A stretch of 64,000 nucleotides of DNA from the NCBI RefSeq assembly GCF_037023745.1, contig NZ_CP146101.1, positions 5,262,001 through 5,326,000 on the forward strand. The letters run 5' to 3'. Shown here in pieces: positions 8,590 to 17,064 of this stretch. The translations under genes were made by a program, and so were the position numbers. The stretch's first letter is position 1. Each line of letters opens with the position of its first letter. Source of the DNA: Streptomyces sp. SCSIO 30461. GTDB lineage: Bacteria; Actinomycetota; Actinomycetes; Streptomycetales; Streptomycetaceae. The notes beneath the pieces were generated by a model. It was not told the DNA's origin, did not search any database, and was given only the letters and a program-made list of their open reading frames with translations.

Positions 8590-8622
8590 GGGCAACCCCC
8601 TTGTGTCCCAAGCCGGTTGCCC
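8590..8622 (-). terminator. Candidate hairpin downstream of the FAD-dependent dehydrogenase
   Basis: GGGCAACC (8590-8597) and GGTTGCCC (8615-8622) pair as a perfect 8-bp stem about 75 bases past the stop of the minus-strand dehydrogenase. The loop is 17 bases, long for a terminator, so confidence is moderate. Confidence 0.4.
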
Positions 8623-8644
8623 ACGACTCTCCGCCGGCCGAACC

Positions 8645-8677
8645 CGGACGGCACCCGCCAGTTCGGACGGCACCCGC
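8645..8677. repeat. 14-bp direct repeat, 19-bp period
   Basis: CGGACGGCACCCGC occurs at 8645-8658 and 8664-8677 in the spacer just after the dehydrogenase stop. It looks like a local duplication. No gene or obvious site is associated. Confidence 0.45.
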
Positions 8678-8697
8678 TCCATCAGCCGGCAGGCCCG

Positions 8698-10353
8698 TCA
8701 GACGACCGCCTTCGCAGCGGCCCGGCCCGCCATGCGCCCGGAGAAGAGGCAGCCGCCGAGGAAGGTGCCCTCAAGCGCCCGGTAGCCGTGCACCCCTCCA
8801 CCGCCGAAGCCGGCCGCCTCGCCCGCCGCGTACATCCCGGGCAGCGGTTCGCCGTCCGCGGCGAGCACCCGTGAGGACAGGTCGGTCTCAAGGCCGCCCA
8901 GGGACTTCCGGGTGAGGATGTTCAGGCGCACGGCGATCAGAGGACCGGCAGCCGGGTCGAGGATGCGGTGCGGCGGAGCGGTGCGGATGAGTTTGTCACC
9001 GAGGTATCTGCGGGCGCCATGGATGGCCGTCACCTGCAGGTCCTTGGTGAACGGGTTGGCGATCTCCCGGTCACGGGCGGTGATCTCGCCGCGCAGCCGG
9101 GCCTCGTCGATGAGCGGCTCCTTCGTGAGCGCGTTCATTCCTCGCACCAGGGCGCCGAGGTCCCGCTCGACCACGAAGTCCACCCCGTGATCCATGAACG
9201 CCTTGACCGGGCCGGGGACTTCGGCGCGCGCCCGTCCGATGACCCCGCGCACCGACTTTCCGGTGAGATCGGGGTTCTGCTCGGAGCCGGACAGGGCGAA
9301 CTCCTTGCCGATGATCCGCTGGTCGAGGATGAACCAGGTGTGGTCATGGCCGGTACGCATGATGTGTTCCAGGGTTCCGAGGGTGTCGAAGCCCGGGAAC
9401 AGGGGCACGGGGAGCCGGTTTCCGCGTGCGTCGAGCCAGAGCGACGAGGGTCCGGGAAGAATGCGGATGCCGTGCCTGGCCCAGACGGGGTTCCAGTTCT
9501 CGATGCCCTCGGTGTAGTGCCACATGCGGTCGCGGTTGATGTGGCTCGCCCCGGCGGACTCAGCAATCCCGAGCATCAGCCCGTCGACATGGGCGGGTAC
9601 ACCGGAGAGCAGCTTCTCGGGCGGGGTGCCCAGCCGCTCGGGCCACTGTGCGCGGACCAGGTCGTGGTTGCCCCCGATGCCGCCGGAGGTGACGATCACG
9701 GCTTGGGCGCGCAACTCGAAGGAGCCGGTGACCTCCCGGCTGCTCGCCTCACCGCGCGCCGCACCGGACGGCTCCAGGATCTCGCCGGTCACCGTGTCCA
9801 CGGTGCCGTCTGTGCTGCCGAGCCCGGTCACCCGGTGCCTGAAGCGCAGATCCACCAGCCCACGTGCCGCGCCCTCCCTGACCCGCCGTTCGAACGGCTC
9901 GACCAGTCCGGGCCCCGTCCCCCAGGTGATGTGGAAACGAGGCACCGAGTTGCCGTGACCGTTCGCGCCGTAGCCACCGCGCTCCGCCCAGCCGACGACC
10001 GGGAAGAACCGCACTCCCCTGGCATGCAGCCAGGAGCGCTTCTCCCCGGCGGCGAAGTCCACGTACGCCTCGGCCCAGCGCCGCGGCCACAGGTCCTCGT
10101 CGCGGTCGAAACCGGCTGTGCCGTACCAGTCCTGGAGGGCGAGTGCGTGGCTGTCCTTGATGCGCATACGGCGCTGTTCGGGCGAGTCCACGAGGAAGAG
10201 CCCGCCGAACGACCAGTGAGCCTGCCCGCCGATGGATTGCTCGGGCTCCTGGTCGAGCAGGATCACTCGGCGGCCCGCGTCCACGAGCTCGGCGGTGGCC
10301 GCCAGGCCCGAGAGCCCTGCCCCTATCACTATGACATCGGCGTCGTACGCCAT
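8698..10353 (-). CDS. FAD-binding dehydrogenase (fumarate reductase/ketosteroid dehydrogenase-like)
   Basis: A 551-residue flavoprotein. The N-terminus carries the dinucleotide-binding motif VIGAGLSGLAA followed by an acidic residue in ILLDQEPE. The late FGGGGVHGYRALEGTFLGG segment is the second FAD contact typical of the FAD_binding_2 family. Members include fumarate reductases and 3-ketosteroid delta-1-dehydrogenases, and many Streptomyces paralogues are annotated only as FAD-binding dehydrogenases. There is no signal peptide. A divergent Nudix gene starts 146 bases away. No steroid-catabolism genes are nearby, so a steroid substrate is not supported by context. Confidence 0.82.
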   Translation of the reverse strand: MAYDADVIVIGAGLSGLAATAELVDAGRRVILLDQEPEQSIGGQAHWSFGGLFLVDSPEQRRMRIKDSHALALQDWYGTAGFDRDEDLWPRRWAEAYVDFAAGEKRSWLHARGVRFFPVVGWAERGGYGANGHGNSVPRFHITWGTGPGLVEPFERRVREGAARGLVDLRFRHRVTGLGSTDGTVDTVTGEILEPSGAARGEASSREVTGSFELRAQAVIVTSGGIGGNHDLVRAQWPERLGTPPEKLLSGVPAHVDGLMLGIAESAGASHINRDRMWHYTEGIENWNPVWARHGIRILPGPSSLWLDARGNRLPVPLFPGFDTLGTLEHIMRTGHDHTWFILDQRIIGKEFALSGSEQNPDLTGKSVRGVIGRARAEVPGPVKAFMDHGVDFVVERDLGALVRGMNALTKEPLIDEARLRGEITARDREIANPFTKDLQVTAIHGARRYLGDKLIRTAPPHRILDPAAGPLIAVRLNILTRKSLGGLETDLSSRVLAADGEPLPGMYAAGEAAGFGGGGVHGYRALEGTFLGGCLFSGRMAGRAAAKAVV

Positions 10354-10499
10354 GGGTACGGACCCTCTCGGAGCGGGCGCCTTGGGCGCGGACCTCTGCG
10401 GTGGCTCCGATCTTCTGTACGCGCGGGTAACTCGTCAACCGTCCTGGACGAACTGGCTTCGACCCGACCGATGGGCCGATCGGCTGATTGGATGGACCC

Positions 10500-11054
10500 A
10501 TGAGTGACGGCAGCCAGGGCTCCTCGAGTCCTTCCGACGAGATCCTGGACATCGTGGATCTGCACGACAAGGTCATCGGCCGGTCCCCGCGCGGCGAGGC
10601 CTACGCCCGTGGCCTGCGCCACCGCTGTGTGTTCATCCAGGCCAGGGACGCACAGGGACGGATCTTCGTGCATCGCCGCACGGCGACGAAGCTGGTCTTC
10701 CCTTCCCTGTACGACATGTTCGTCGGCGGTGTCGTCGGCGCGGGCGAGTCCTACGACGACGCGGCACTGCGCGAGGCCGAGGAGGAGTTGGGCGTCAACG
10801 GGCTCCCCCGCCCGGTGCCGCTGTTCAGGTTCCTGTACGAGGCACCCGCCGACCCGGAGCTGGGCGGCGTCCGGCAGTCGTGGTGGTCGGCCGTGTACGA
10901 GGTGCCGTGCCTGGTGCCGGTGCGTCCGCAGGCCGAGGAGGTCGCTTGGTACGACTTCCTCCCCCAAGCGGAAGTCGACGAGCGGCTCGGCACCTGGGAG
11001 TGGGTGCCGGACGGCCTGGCCGCCTACGAACGGCTGCGCGCCCACCGCGGGTAG
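10500..11054 (+). CDS. Nudix hydrolase (YfcD-like)
   Basis: A 184-residue pyrophosphohydrolase. The Nudix box from GGVVGAGESYDDAALREAE to EELGV fits the GX5EX7REUXEEXGU consensus exactly. The opening, EILDIVDLHDKVIGRSPRGEAY, is typical of the YfcD/isopentenyl-diphosphate-isomerase-like branch, in which the N-terminal strand precedes the Nudix fold. The frame can be extended to a TTG at 10488, but the ATG at 10500 is preferred. The next gene begins 10 bases downstream, so it may be transcribed with the DUF202 pair. The nucleotide or other diphosphate substrate is unknown. Confidence 0.85.
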   Translation: MSDGSQGSSSPSDEILDIVDLHDKVIGRSPRGEAYARGLRHRCVFIQARDAQGRIFVHRRTATKLVFPSLYDMFVGGVVGAGESYDDAALREAEEELGVNGLPRPVPLFRFLYEAPADPELGGVRQSWWSAVYEVPCLVPVRPQAEEVAWYDFLPQAEVDERLGTWEWVPDGLAAYERLRAHRG

Positions 11055-11064
11055 GGTGCCGGAG

Positions 11065-11469
11065 GTGAGCGAGTGGGCGAGTGAATTCGTGCGGAATCTG
11101 CGGCTGTGGCTGTCGCCGGGGCGGATCCGGGAAGAGGGCAGGACTCCCGACTACCGTTTCTCGCTCGCCAATGAACGCACCTTCCTCGCCTGGATCCGCA
11201 CCGCGCTGGCTCTCATCGCGGGCGGTTTCGCCGTCGACCAGTTCCTGCCCGAGCTGCGCTGGGGTGTGCGCGTCGGCCTGTCCCTCGCGCTGATCGGTGC
11301 GGGTGTGCTGTGCGCCCTGCGCGGGCTCAACCACTGGGTGCGGTGCGAGCGTGCGATGCGACGGGGCGAGGATCTGCCCGTCTCGCGCTTCCCGACGGTG
11401 CTTGCGCTCGTCGTGGGAGCCGTGTCGGTCACGATGGCGGTGGTCGTCGTCACCTGGGGGCCGCGGTGA
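11065..11469 (+). CDS. DUF202 (YidH-family) small membrane protein, first of a pair
   Basis: A 134-residue protein with the DUF202 signature FSLANERTFLAWIRTALALIAGGFA followed by three transmembrane helices. The N-terminal 40 residues are cytosolic and basic. GTG codons at 11056 and 11065 are both possible; the second is better spaced from AGGG at 11053-11056. The stop overlaps the start of the next DUF202 gene (GTGA), so the two are translationally coupled and probably form a heteromeric complex. No biochemical function is established for this family as far as I know. Confidence 0.8.
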   Translation: MSEWASEFVRNLRLWLSPGRIREEGRTPDYRFSLANERTFLAWIRTALALIAGGFAVDQFLPELRWGVRVGLSLALIGAGVLCALRGLNHWVRCERAMRRGEDLPVSRFPTVLALVVGAVSVTMAVVVVTWGPR

Positions 11470-11783
11470 GTGGCGAGGTGCGCGACCCCGGGCTGCAGCC
11501 GGAACGAACCCGGTTGGCATGGCGGCGTACGACGCTGGCCTTCACGGTCGCGGCGGTGCTCGCGGCGCGGCAGGTCGTCCACCGCGAGGAGATCGAGAGC
11601 GGCGATCTGGTGGCCCTCTCGCTCAGCGCGCTGGTGTGGCTGGGCTTTCTGACGGTGGCTCACCGGCGCATCAGGGCGATGGCGGTGACAAGCCCGCCGG
11701 ATGCGCTGTCGCCGGCCCACGCGCTCGGCGCCGCCGCCTGCACACTGGCGCTGGCGGCGTTCGCCGTGGCGATCGTGTGGTGA
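11466..11783 (+). CDS. DUF202 small membrane protein, second of a pair
   Basis: A 105-residue membrane protein whose GTG start at 11466 overlaps the preceding stop by four bases. The conserved DUF202 start is recognisable as QPERTRLAWRRTTLAFTVAA, then two further hydrophobic helices. It is shorter and more divergent than its partner, lacking the long N-terminal extension. Tandem, differently sized DUF202 proteins are common in actinobacteria and suggest an obligate pair. It is convergent with the quinone-oxidoreductase-like gene at 11817. Confidence 0.78.
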   Translation: MSGEVRDPGLQPERTRLAWRRTTLAFTVAAVLAARQVVHREEIESGDLVALSLSALVWLGFLTVAHRRIRAMAVTSPPDALSPAHALGAAACTLALAAFAVAIVW

Positions 11784-11816
11784 CCTGCCCCGCACCGCAC
11801 AGGCGCGTCGGGCGCC

Positions 11817-12752
11817 TCAGCCCTCCCAGTCGACGGTGACGACGATCTTCCCGCGGGTGTGGCCGCCCTGGCTGAGCCGGTGGGCTTCCGCGGTCTCCTC
11901 CAGCGGGAAGCTGCGAGCCACATGAACGGAGAGCACCTCCTCCTCGGCGAGCTCGCTGAGCCGGTACAGGTCCGCGGTGTTGGGGCGCACGAAGGCATAG
12001 CGCCCGCCCAGGGTGGTGACGGCCGGATCGGCGATGGAGGCGATCCGGCCGCCCTGGGCCAGCAGTTCGGCGGAGGCGGTCAGCGCCTCGCCCCCGACGG
12101 TGTCGAAGACGGCCTGCACCCCGTCGGGTGCCAGGGCCCGCACCCGGTCCGCGAGTCCTTCGCCGTACGCCACCGGCTCGCCGCCTAGCTCACGCACATA
12201 CGCGTGGGACGACTCGCTCGCGGTGCCGATCACCCGGGCGCCGAAGTGGTGGGCGAGCTGGACGGCCATGGAGCCGACCCCTCCGGCCGCGGCGTGCACG
12301 AGGAGCGTGTCGCCGGTGCCCACACCCAGGTCGTGGGTGAGGACCTGGTAGGCGGTGAGTCCGGCGAGCGGCAGGCCCGCCGCCTGTTCGAAGCTCAGAT
12401 TGCGTGGTTTGCGCGCCAGCGTGCGGACCGGTGCGGCAACGTACTCGGCGAAGGTGCCCCGGCAGAGGAAGTCCTCGCGGACATAGCCCATGACCTCGTC
12501 GCCGACCGCGAACTCGGGGGCGGACACCCCGGGCTCCACCACGACCCCGGAAACGTCCCAGCCGGGGATCACCGGGAAGACGCTGTCGATGAGCCCGTCC
12601 AGATAGCCTTCGCGGCACTTCCAGTCGACCGGGTTGACGGCCGCCGCCCGCACCTTGACCATGACGCTGTCGGGCCCGAGCTTGGGCTCGGGACGCTCGC
12701 CGTACTCCAGGACCTCGGGACCGCCGTAACGGCTGTAGCTGATCGCCTTCAT
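11817..12752 (-). CDS. NADP-dependent quinone oxidoreductase-like MDR enzyme
   Basis: A 311-residue zinc-independent medium-chain reductase. The N-terminal segment MKAISYSRYGGPEVLEYGE, then AAAVNPVDWKCREG, and the nucleotide-binding VHAAAGGVGSMAVQLA are diagnostic of the quinone oxidoreductase (QOR/zeta-crystallin) branch. Zinc-binding cysteine clusters are absent. It likely reduces quinones or enones with NADPH. The frame extends to 12842, but the ATG at 12752 begins exactly at the conserved N-terminus. It is a single gene, divergent from the metallo-beta-lactamase-fold gene by about 190 bases. Confidence 0.85.
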   Translation of the reverse strand: MKAISYSRYGGPEVLEYGERPEPKLGPDSVMVKVRAAAVNPVDWKCREGYLDGLIDSVFPVIPGWDVSGVVVEPGVSAPEFAVGDEVMGYVREDFLCRGTFAEYVAAPVRTLARKPRNLSFEQAAGLPLAGLTAYQVLTHDLGVGTGDTLLVHAAAGGVGSMAVQLAHHFGARVIGTASESSHAYVRELGGEPVAYGEGLADRVRALAPDGVQAVFDTVGGEALTASAELLAQGGRIASIADPAVTTLGGRYAFVRPNTADLYRLSELAEEEVLSVHVARSFPLEETAEAHRLSQGGHTRGKIVVTVDWEG

Positions 12753-12938
12753 GATCCGACACTCGGGCTCGCGGCGTCCCAGTGCAAGCAGGAGCGCCGT
12801 CGGCACGTCCGGGGCGCGGGCAGCCTCCACCGGCCGGAGCACTGGACGGGCGCCGATCGGCGGGGAAGGCTGCTTCCGTCAGCCGACCTGATCCGGCGTC
12901 AACCGCCGTGATCGGTGCCACTCTCCCCGGGAGCCGCC

Positions 12939-13850
12939 GTGCCCGCGACCGATCCGTACACCGTCCCGCTCGCACCGTCTGTGCACGCGTACGTCCAGCC
13001 CGACGGCGGCTGGTGCCTCAACAACGCCGGGTTCGTCAGCGACGGGGCCTCCACGCTCCTCGTCGACACCACCGCCACCGAGCGCCGCGCCCTGCTGCTG
13101 CGTGAAGCACTGCTGGCGACCGGCGCCCCTTTGCCGCGGCTGCTCGTCAACACCCACCACCACGGCGACCACACGTACGGGAACGCCGTCTTCCTCCCGG
13201 AGGCGACAGTCGTCGGCCACGAGGCCTGCCGCAGCGAGGTCATCGCCGCCGGGCACCAACTCCACCTCATCTGGCCCGAGACCGACTACGGCGAGATCAC
13301 GATCACCGCGCCCGAGGTCACGTACGGCGAGCGCCTGACCCTTCATGCCGGCGGGACCGAGGTGCGCCTGATCCATCCCGGTGTGGCGCACACCGTCGGT
13401 GACACGATCGTGCACCTGCCGGAGCACGGGGTGGTCTTCACCGGGGACCTGATCTTCAACGGGGGTACGCCCTTCATCCCCATGGGCTCGCTCACCGGCT
13501 CGCTGAAGGCGCTTGAGCTGCTGCGTTCGCTGGACGCCTCGATCGTCGTACCGGGGCACGGACCGGTCACCGACCCCACCTCCTACGACGTGGTCGAACG
13601 CTATCTGCGCTTCGTCGCCGAGGTCGCCGATTCCGCCCACGCCAGGGGCCTGACCCCGCTGGAGGCGGCCCAGGGAGCCGACCTCGGTGAGTTCGCGGAC
13701 TGGCGGGAGAGTGAGCGGCTGGTGGCCAATCTGCACCGCGCCTACGCGGAGCTCGACGGCCTGCCCGCGGGTTCGCCGCTCGATCCGGTCGCCGTGTTCG
13801 GTGACATGGCGGTGCTGAACGGCGGGGTGCCGGTCGCCTGCCACGCCTGA
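12939..13850 (+). CDS. MBL-fold metallohydrolase
   Basis: A 303-residue metallo-beta-lactamase-fold protein. NTHHHGDHTYGN is the HxHxDH zinc-binding motif, with further ligands in HPGVAHTVGD, VFTGDLIF and VPGHGPV. The C-terminal about 90 residues are helical and probably dimerise. The fold covers glyoxalase II-like thioesterases, lactonases and cyclases; sequence does not decide which. A GTG at 12915 is possible, but the GTG at 12939 has GGGAG at proper spacing. A mycothiol-adduct hydrolase role is conceivable given the distant mycothiol dehydrogenase at 562-1659, but 11 kb separates them. Confidence 0.82.
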   Translation: MPATDPYTVPLAPSVHAYVQPDGGWCLNNAGFVSDGASTLLVDTTATERRALLLREALLATGAPLPRLLVNTHHHGDHTYGNAVFLPEATVVGHEACRSEVIAAGHQLHLIWPETDYGEITITAPEVTYGERLTLHAGGTEVRLIHPGVAHTVGDTIVHLPEHGVVFTGDLIFNGGTPFIPMGSLTGSLKALELLRSLDASIVVPGHGPVTDPTSYDVVERYLRFVAEVADSAHARGLTPLEAAQGADLGEFADWRESERLVANLHRAYAELDGLPAGSPLDPVAVFGDMAVLNGGVPVACHA

Positions 13851-13931
13851 ACCACGGCTGGACCACGGCGCGGGTCCGAGCCTTGGACCATGGCTCGGAC
13901 CCGGGCGGCCGCATCGCACCCTGGACGACAT

Positions 13932-13945
13932 ACCGACCGGTCGGT
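13932..13945. promoter_or_regulatory. Operator A: palindrome ACCGACCGGTCGGT
   Basis: A perfect 14-bp palindrome lies 45 bases before the ATG of the phosphotransferase gene at 13991. Its length and symmetry are those of a TetR-family operator. A degenerate copy (11 of 14 matching) precedes the SDR-TetR pair at 17920-17933, so the TetR encoded at 16310-16903 is the natural candidate to bind both. Confidence 0.65.
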
Positions 13946-13990
13946 CATGATGGCCGGAGACGATCCCCCACCGCACCGGAAGGCGCCCCC

Positions 13991-15013
13991 ATGAGCGCAG
14001 TCACACCACCAGGCCTCGACCTCGAACGGCTGCGCGCCCATCTCGACCACATGCTGCCCGGACTGGTGAGCGGGCCGCTCAGCGCCCGGTTGATCCAGGG
14101 CGGGCGGTCCAACCTCACGTACGCCGCGACCGACGGCGCGCACCGCTGGGTGGTCCGCAGGCCCCCGCTGGGGCACGTCCTGGCCACCGCCCACGACATG
14201 GGTCGCGAGCACCGGGTCATCAGCGCCCTGCACCCCACGGAGGTGCCGGTGCCGCGGCCCGTGCTGCTGTGTGAGGACGAGTCCGTCATCGGGGCGGCCT
14301 TCTACGTCATGGAACACGTCGACGGCACCCCGTACCGCACCGCCGAAGAACTCGCCCCACTCGGCCCTGAGCGCACCCGGGGGGCTGTGCTCGGCCTGGT
14401 CGACACACTGGTGGAGCTGCACGGTGTGGAGCCCGCGGCGGTCGGACTCGGAGACTTCGGGCGTCCCGACGGCTTCCTCGAACGGCAGCTGCGGCGCTGG
14501 GGCAAGCAGCTCGACGCCTCACGCAACCGGGAGCTGGCGGGCATCGACGAGCTCCACGCCGCCCTCGCCCGCTCGCTGCCGGTCTCCCCGCCTGCCACCG
14601 TCGTCCACGGCGACTACCGCCTCGACAACGTGCTGATCGGCGACGACGACCGGATCAAGGCGGTCCTCGACTGGGAGATGTCGACGCTCGGCGACCCGCT
14701 CACCGACCTCGGGCTGCTGGTGATGTACAGCCGGAAGCTGGAGCTGCCCGGCTCCCCCATCAGCACGACGGCAGGGGCCGCGGGCCATCCGGACCCCGCC
14801 GAGCTGATCGAGCGCTACGCCGCCCGCTCCGGCCGGGACATCGCGGCCATCGCCTGGTACACGGCGTTCGCCTGGTTCAAGCTCGCCGTGATCCTCGAGG
14901 GCATCCACTATCGCTACACGCTGCGCCAGACCGTCGGCACGGGCTTCGACCGCATCGGTGAGCTCGTCCCCCTCTTCATCGAACACGGTCTCACCACCCT
15001 TCAGGAAGGCTGA
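13991..15013 (+). CDS. Phosphotransferase-family protein, LvaA/ACAD10-11 kinase-like
   Basis: A 340-residue aminoglycoside-phosphotransferase-fold kinase. VVHGDYRLDNVLI holds the catalytic Asp and VLDWEMSTLGDPLTDLG the metal-binding DxxxxGDP region, as in choline and homoserine kinases. It is followed after only nine bases by an acyl-CoA dehydrogenase. In animal ACAD10/ACAD11 the same two domains are fused, and in Pseudomonas putida LvaA and LvaC they are separate. In that system the kinase phosphorylates 4-hydroxyacyl-CoA so that the dehydrogenase-fold partner can eliminate phosphate. I infer the same here. The start is the ATG at 13991 behind GGAAGG; operator A lies upstream. Confidence 0.78.
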   Translation: MSAVTPPGLDLERLRAHLDHMLPGLVSGPLSARLIQGGRSNLTYAATDGAHRWVVRRPPLGHVLATAHDMGREHRVISALHPTEVPVPRPVLLCEDESVIGAAFYVMEHVDGTPYRTAEELAPLGPERTRGAVLGLVDTLVELHGVEPAAVGLGDFGRPDGFLERQLRRWGKQLDASRNRELAGIDELHAALARSLPVSPPATVVHGDYRLDNVLIGDDDRIKAVLDWEMSTLGDPLTDLGLLVMYSRKLELPGSPISTTAGAAGHPDPAELIERYAARSGRDIAAIAWYTAFAWFKLAVILEGIHYRYTLRQTVGTGFDRIGELVPLFIEHGLTTLQEG

Positions 15014-15022
15014 TCCACCGTC

Positions 15023-16246
15023 ATGGACTTCGCATTCGACGCGCGCACCGAGGAATTGCGGGCCAGGCTGCTCGCCTTCATGGACGAGCACGTGTACCCG
15101 GCGGAAGCGGTCGCCCACGAGCAGCTCACCCTCTCCTCCTCCCCCTGGGACACCCCCGCCGTCATCGAGGACCTCAAGGCGGAGGCCCGCAGGCAGGGCC
15201 TGTGGAACCTCTTCCTACCGGATTCGGAGTACGGGGCCGGACTGACCAACCTCCAGTACGCTCCGCTCGCCGAGATCACGGGCCGCTCACCGCACCTGGC
15301 ACCGGTCGCGCTGAACTGCGCCGCCCCGGATACCGGGAACATGGAGGTGCTGGCCCTCTTCGGCTCGGACGAGCAGAAGAAGCAGTGGCTCGAACCGCTG
15401 CTGGCGGGTGAGATCCGCTCGGCGTTCGCGATGACCGAACCCGCCGTGGCCTCATCGGACGCCACCAATATCGAGACGCGGATCGAGCAAGCCGCCGACG
15501 GTGGGGACGAGTACATCCTCAACGGGCGCAAATGGTATATTTCCGGTGCGATGAACCCGAACTGCAAGGTCTTCATCGTGATGGGCAAAACCGATCCGGC
15601 CTGCCCGGACATCCGGCGTCAGCAGTCGATGATCCTCGTCCCGCGCAACACTCCCGGACTTGAGGTGCGGCGCGCGATGACGGTGTACGGATACGAGGAT
15701 CACCTCCACGGCGGACACGCTGAGGTGATCTTCGACGACGTACGCGTGCCGGCGTCCAATCTGATCAGCGAGGAGGGCAGCGGCTTCGCCATCGCCCAGG
15801 CGCGCCTCGGACCGGGCCGTATCCACCACTGCATGCGGCTGATCGGCATGGCCGAGCGGGCGATCGAGCTGATGTGCCGTCGGGCTGCGTCCCGTACCGC
15901 GTTCGGCAAGGCGCTTGCCCAGCAGGGCGTGGTCCAGTCCTGGATCGCGGACGCGCGTGTCACGGTCGAGCAGCTGCGGCTGCTGGTGCTGAAGACCGCC
16001 TGGCTGATGGACACCGTCGGCAACAAGGGAGCGCACACAGAGATCCAGGCCATCAAGATCGCCACTCCGCGCGCCGTCGTGGACATCCTCGATCGGGCGG
16101 TCCAGGTGCACGGCGCGGGCGGTGTCAGTCAGGACTTCCCGTTGGCCGAACTGTGGGCCGGGGCGCGGACGCTGATGCTGGCGGACGGTCCCGACGAGGT
16201 GCACCAGCGGTCGCTGGCGCGGCAGGAGCTCAAGAAGTACCGGTAG
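15023..16246 (+). CDS. Acyl-CoA dehydrogenase, ACAD10/11 branch
   Basis: A 407-residue FAD-dependent acyl-CoA dehydrogenase-fold protein coupled to the upstream kinase. Domain signatures are FAMTEPAVASSDATNIET (substrate and FAD binding) and VQVHGAGGVSQDFPLAELWA. Where classical acyl-CoA dehydrogenases carry YEGT around the catalytic base, this protein has LADGPDEVHQ, the form typical of the ACAD10/11 subgroup. That supports a role on 4-hydroxy(4-phosphoryl)acyl-CoA rather than simple beta-oxidation. AGGAAGG precedes the ATG. It converges with the TetR gene at 16310. Confidence 0.83.
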   Translation: MDFAFDARTEELRARLLAFMDEHVYPAEAVAHEQLTLSSSPWDTPAVIEDLKAEARRQGLWNLFLPDSEYGAGLTNLQYAPLAEITGRSPHLAPVALNCAAPDTGNMEVLALFGSDEQKKQWLEPLLAGEIRSAFAMTEPAVASSDATNIETRIEQAADGGDEYILNGRKWYISGAMNPNCKVFIVMGKTDPACPDIRRQQSMILVPRNTPGLEVRRAMTVYGYEDHLHGGHAEVIFDDVRVPASNLISEEGSGFAIAQARLGPGRIHHCMRLIGMAERAIELMCRRAASRTAFGKALAQQGVVQSWIADARVTVEQLRLLVLKTAWLMDTVGNKGAHTEIQAIKIATPRAVVDILDRAVQVHGAGGVSQDFPLAELWAGARTLMLADGPDEVHQRSLARQELKKYR

Positions 16247-16309
16247 GACGCGGGAGGCATCGGTCGAGCGCGGGAGTGGCGGTTGACGGCGCAGTCCCGG
16301 TCCAGCGCC

Positions 16310-16903
16310 CTACGGACGCAGAGCCCGCAGCAGCAGATCGGCGAGGTGGTCGGCGACCTGCTGCGGGCTGAGCGGCCCGTCGGGTCGATACCAGGTGGAC
16401 AGGTGGTGGACCGAGCCGAAGTGGTAGTCCACGACCAGGTCGGCCGGGGTCGCGTCGGAGAACACCCCGCTGCGCTGCCCCTCCTCGATCAGCGCCCGGA
16501 AGCGCTCGTGGTAGTGCCGGCGCTCGGAGCGGACCTGCTTGTTCTTCTCCGGGCTGAGGTGGTGCATGGAACGGAAGAAGATCGACGCGTCGTCGAGGTT
16601 CTCGATCGTGGTCACGACGACATCGGCGGCGGCGGCCCGCAGGCGCTGCTCGATCGGCGCGTCGGCCTCGGCGAAGGCGTCGAGCCGTTCCTGCTGGAGG
16701 CGCAGCACCCGGGCGTAGACCTCCTGGAGGAGGTCCTCCTTGGAGCCGAAGTAGTGGTAGAGGGCGCCCTTGGTGACTCCGGCCGACTCCACGATCTCCT
16801 GAACGGACGTGCGGTCGTAGCCCTGCTCGGCGAAGAGTCGGGTGGCCGTGGCCAGCAGCCGCTGGGGGACGGGGGTGCCGTTCCCGTCCGTCGTCCTGGC
16901 CAT
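16310..16903 (-). CDS. TetR-family regulator A
   Basis: A 197-residue repressor. The N-terminal helix-turn-helix is clear: LLATATRLFAEQGYDRTSVQ, then AGVTKGALYHYFGSKEDLL. The all-helical C-terminal domain binds an unknown ligand. The ATG at 16903 follows GGAAGGCGGG; upstream extension of the frame is not needed. It lies behind the SDR gene on the same strand and converges with the acyl-CoA dehydrogenase. Palindrome A occurs before the kinase-dehydrogenase operon, and a weaker copy before the SDR. This suggests it controls all four genes, probably in response to an acyl-CoA. Confidence 0.85.
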   Translation of the reverse strand: MARTTDGNGTPVPQRLLATATRLFAEQGYDRTSVQEIVESAGVTKGALYHYFGSKEDLLQEVYARVLRLQQERLDAFAEADAPIEQRLRAAAADVVVTTIENLDDASIFFRSMHHLSPEKNKQVRSERRHYHERFRALIEEGQRSGVFSDATPADLVVDYHFGSVHHLSTWYRPDGPLSPQQVADHLADLLLRALRP

Positions 16904-17064
16904 TGCCGCCACCCGCCTTCCATTCGTCTTCCGCTTCCGTGCCGCCGCCGTTCCGCGACCGGGACTGCGACTCCCACCCGAAGATCTTCCCACTAGTGGT
17001 CGTCGGGAGCTCCGCGCGGTGGGGTGTCGCCCGTGAGGCGCCGCCACTCCGCCTGCGCCGCCGC

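Noticed and set aside
562..13850. Mycothiol dehydrogenase and MBL hydrolase as one detoxification operon
   Set aside because: In some actinobacteria such genes are adjacent, but here they are 11 kb apart with unrelated genes between.
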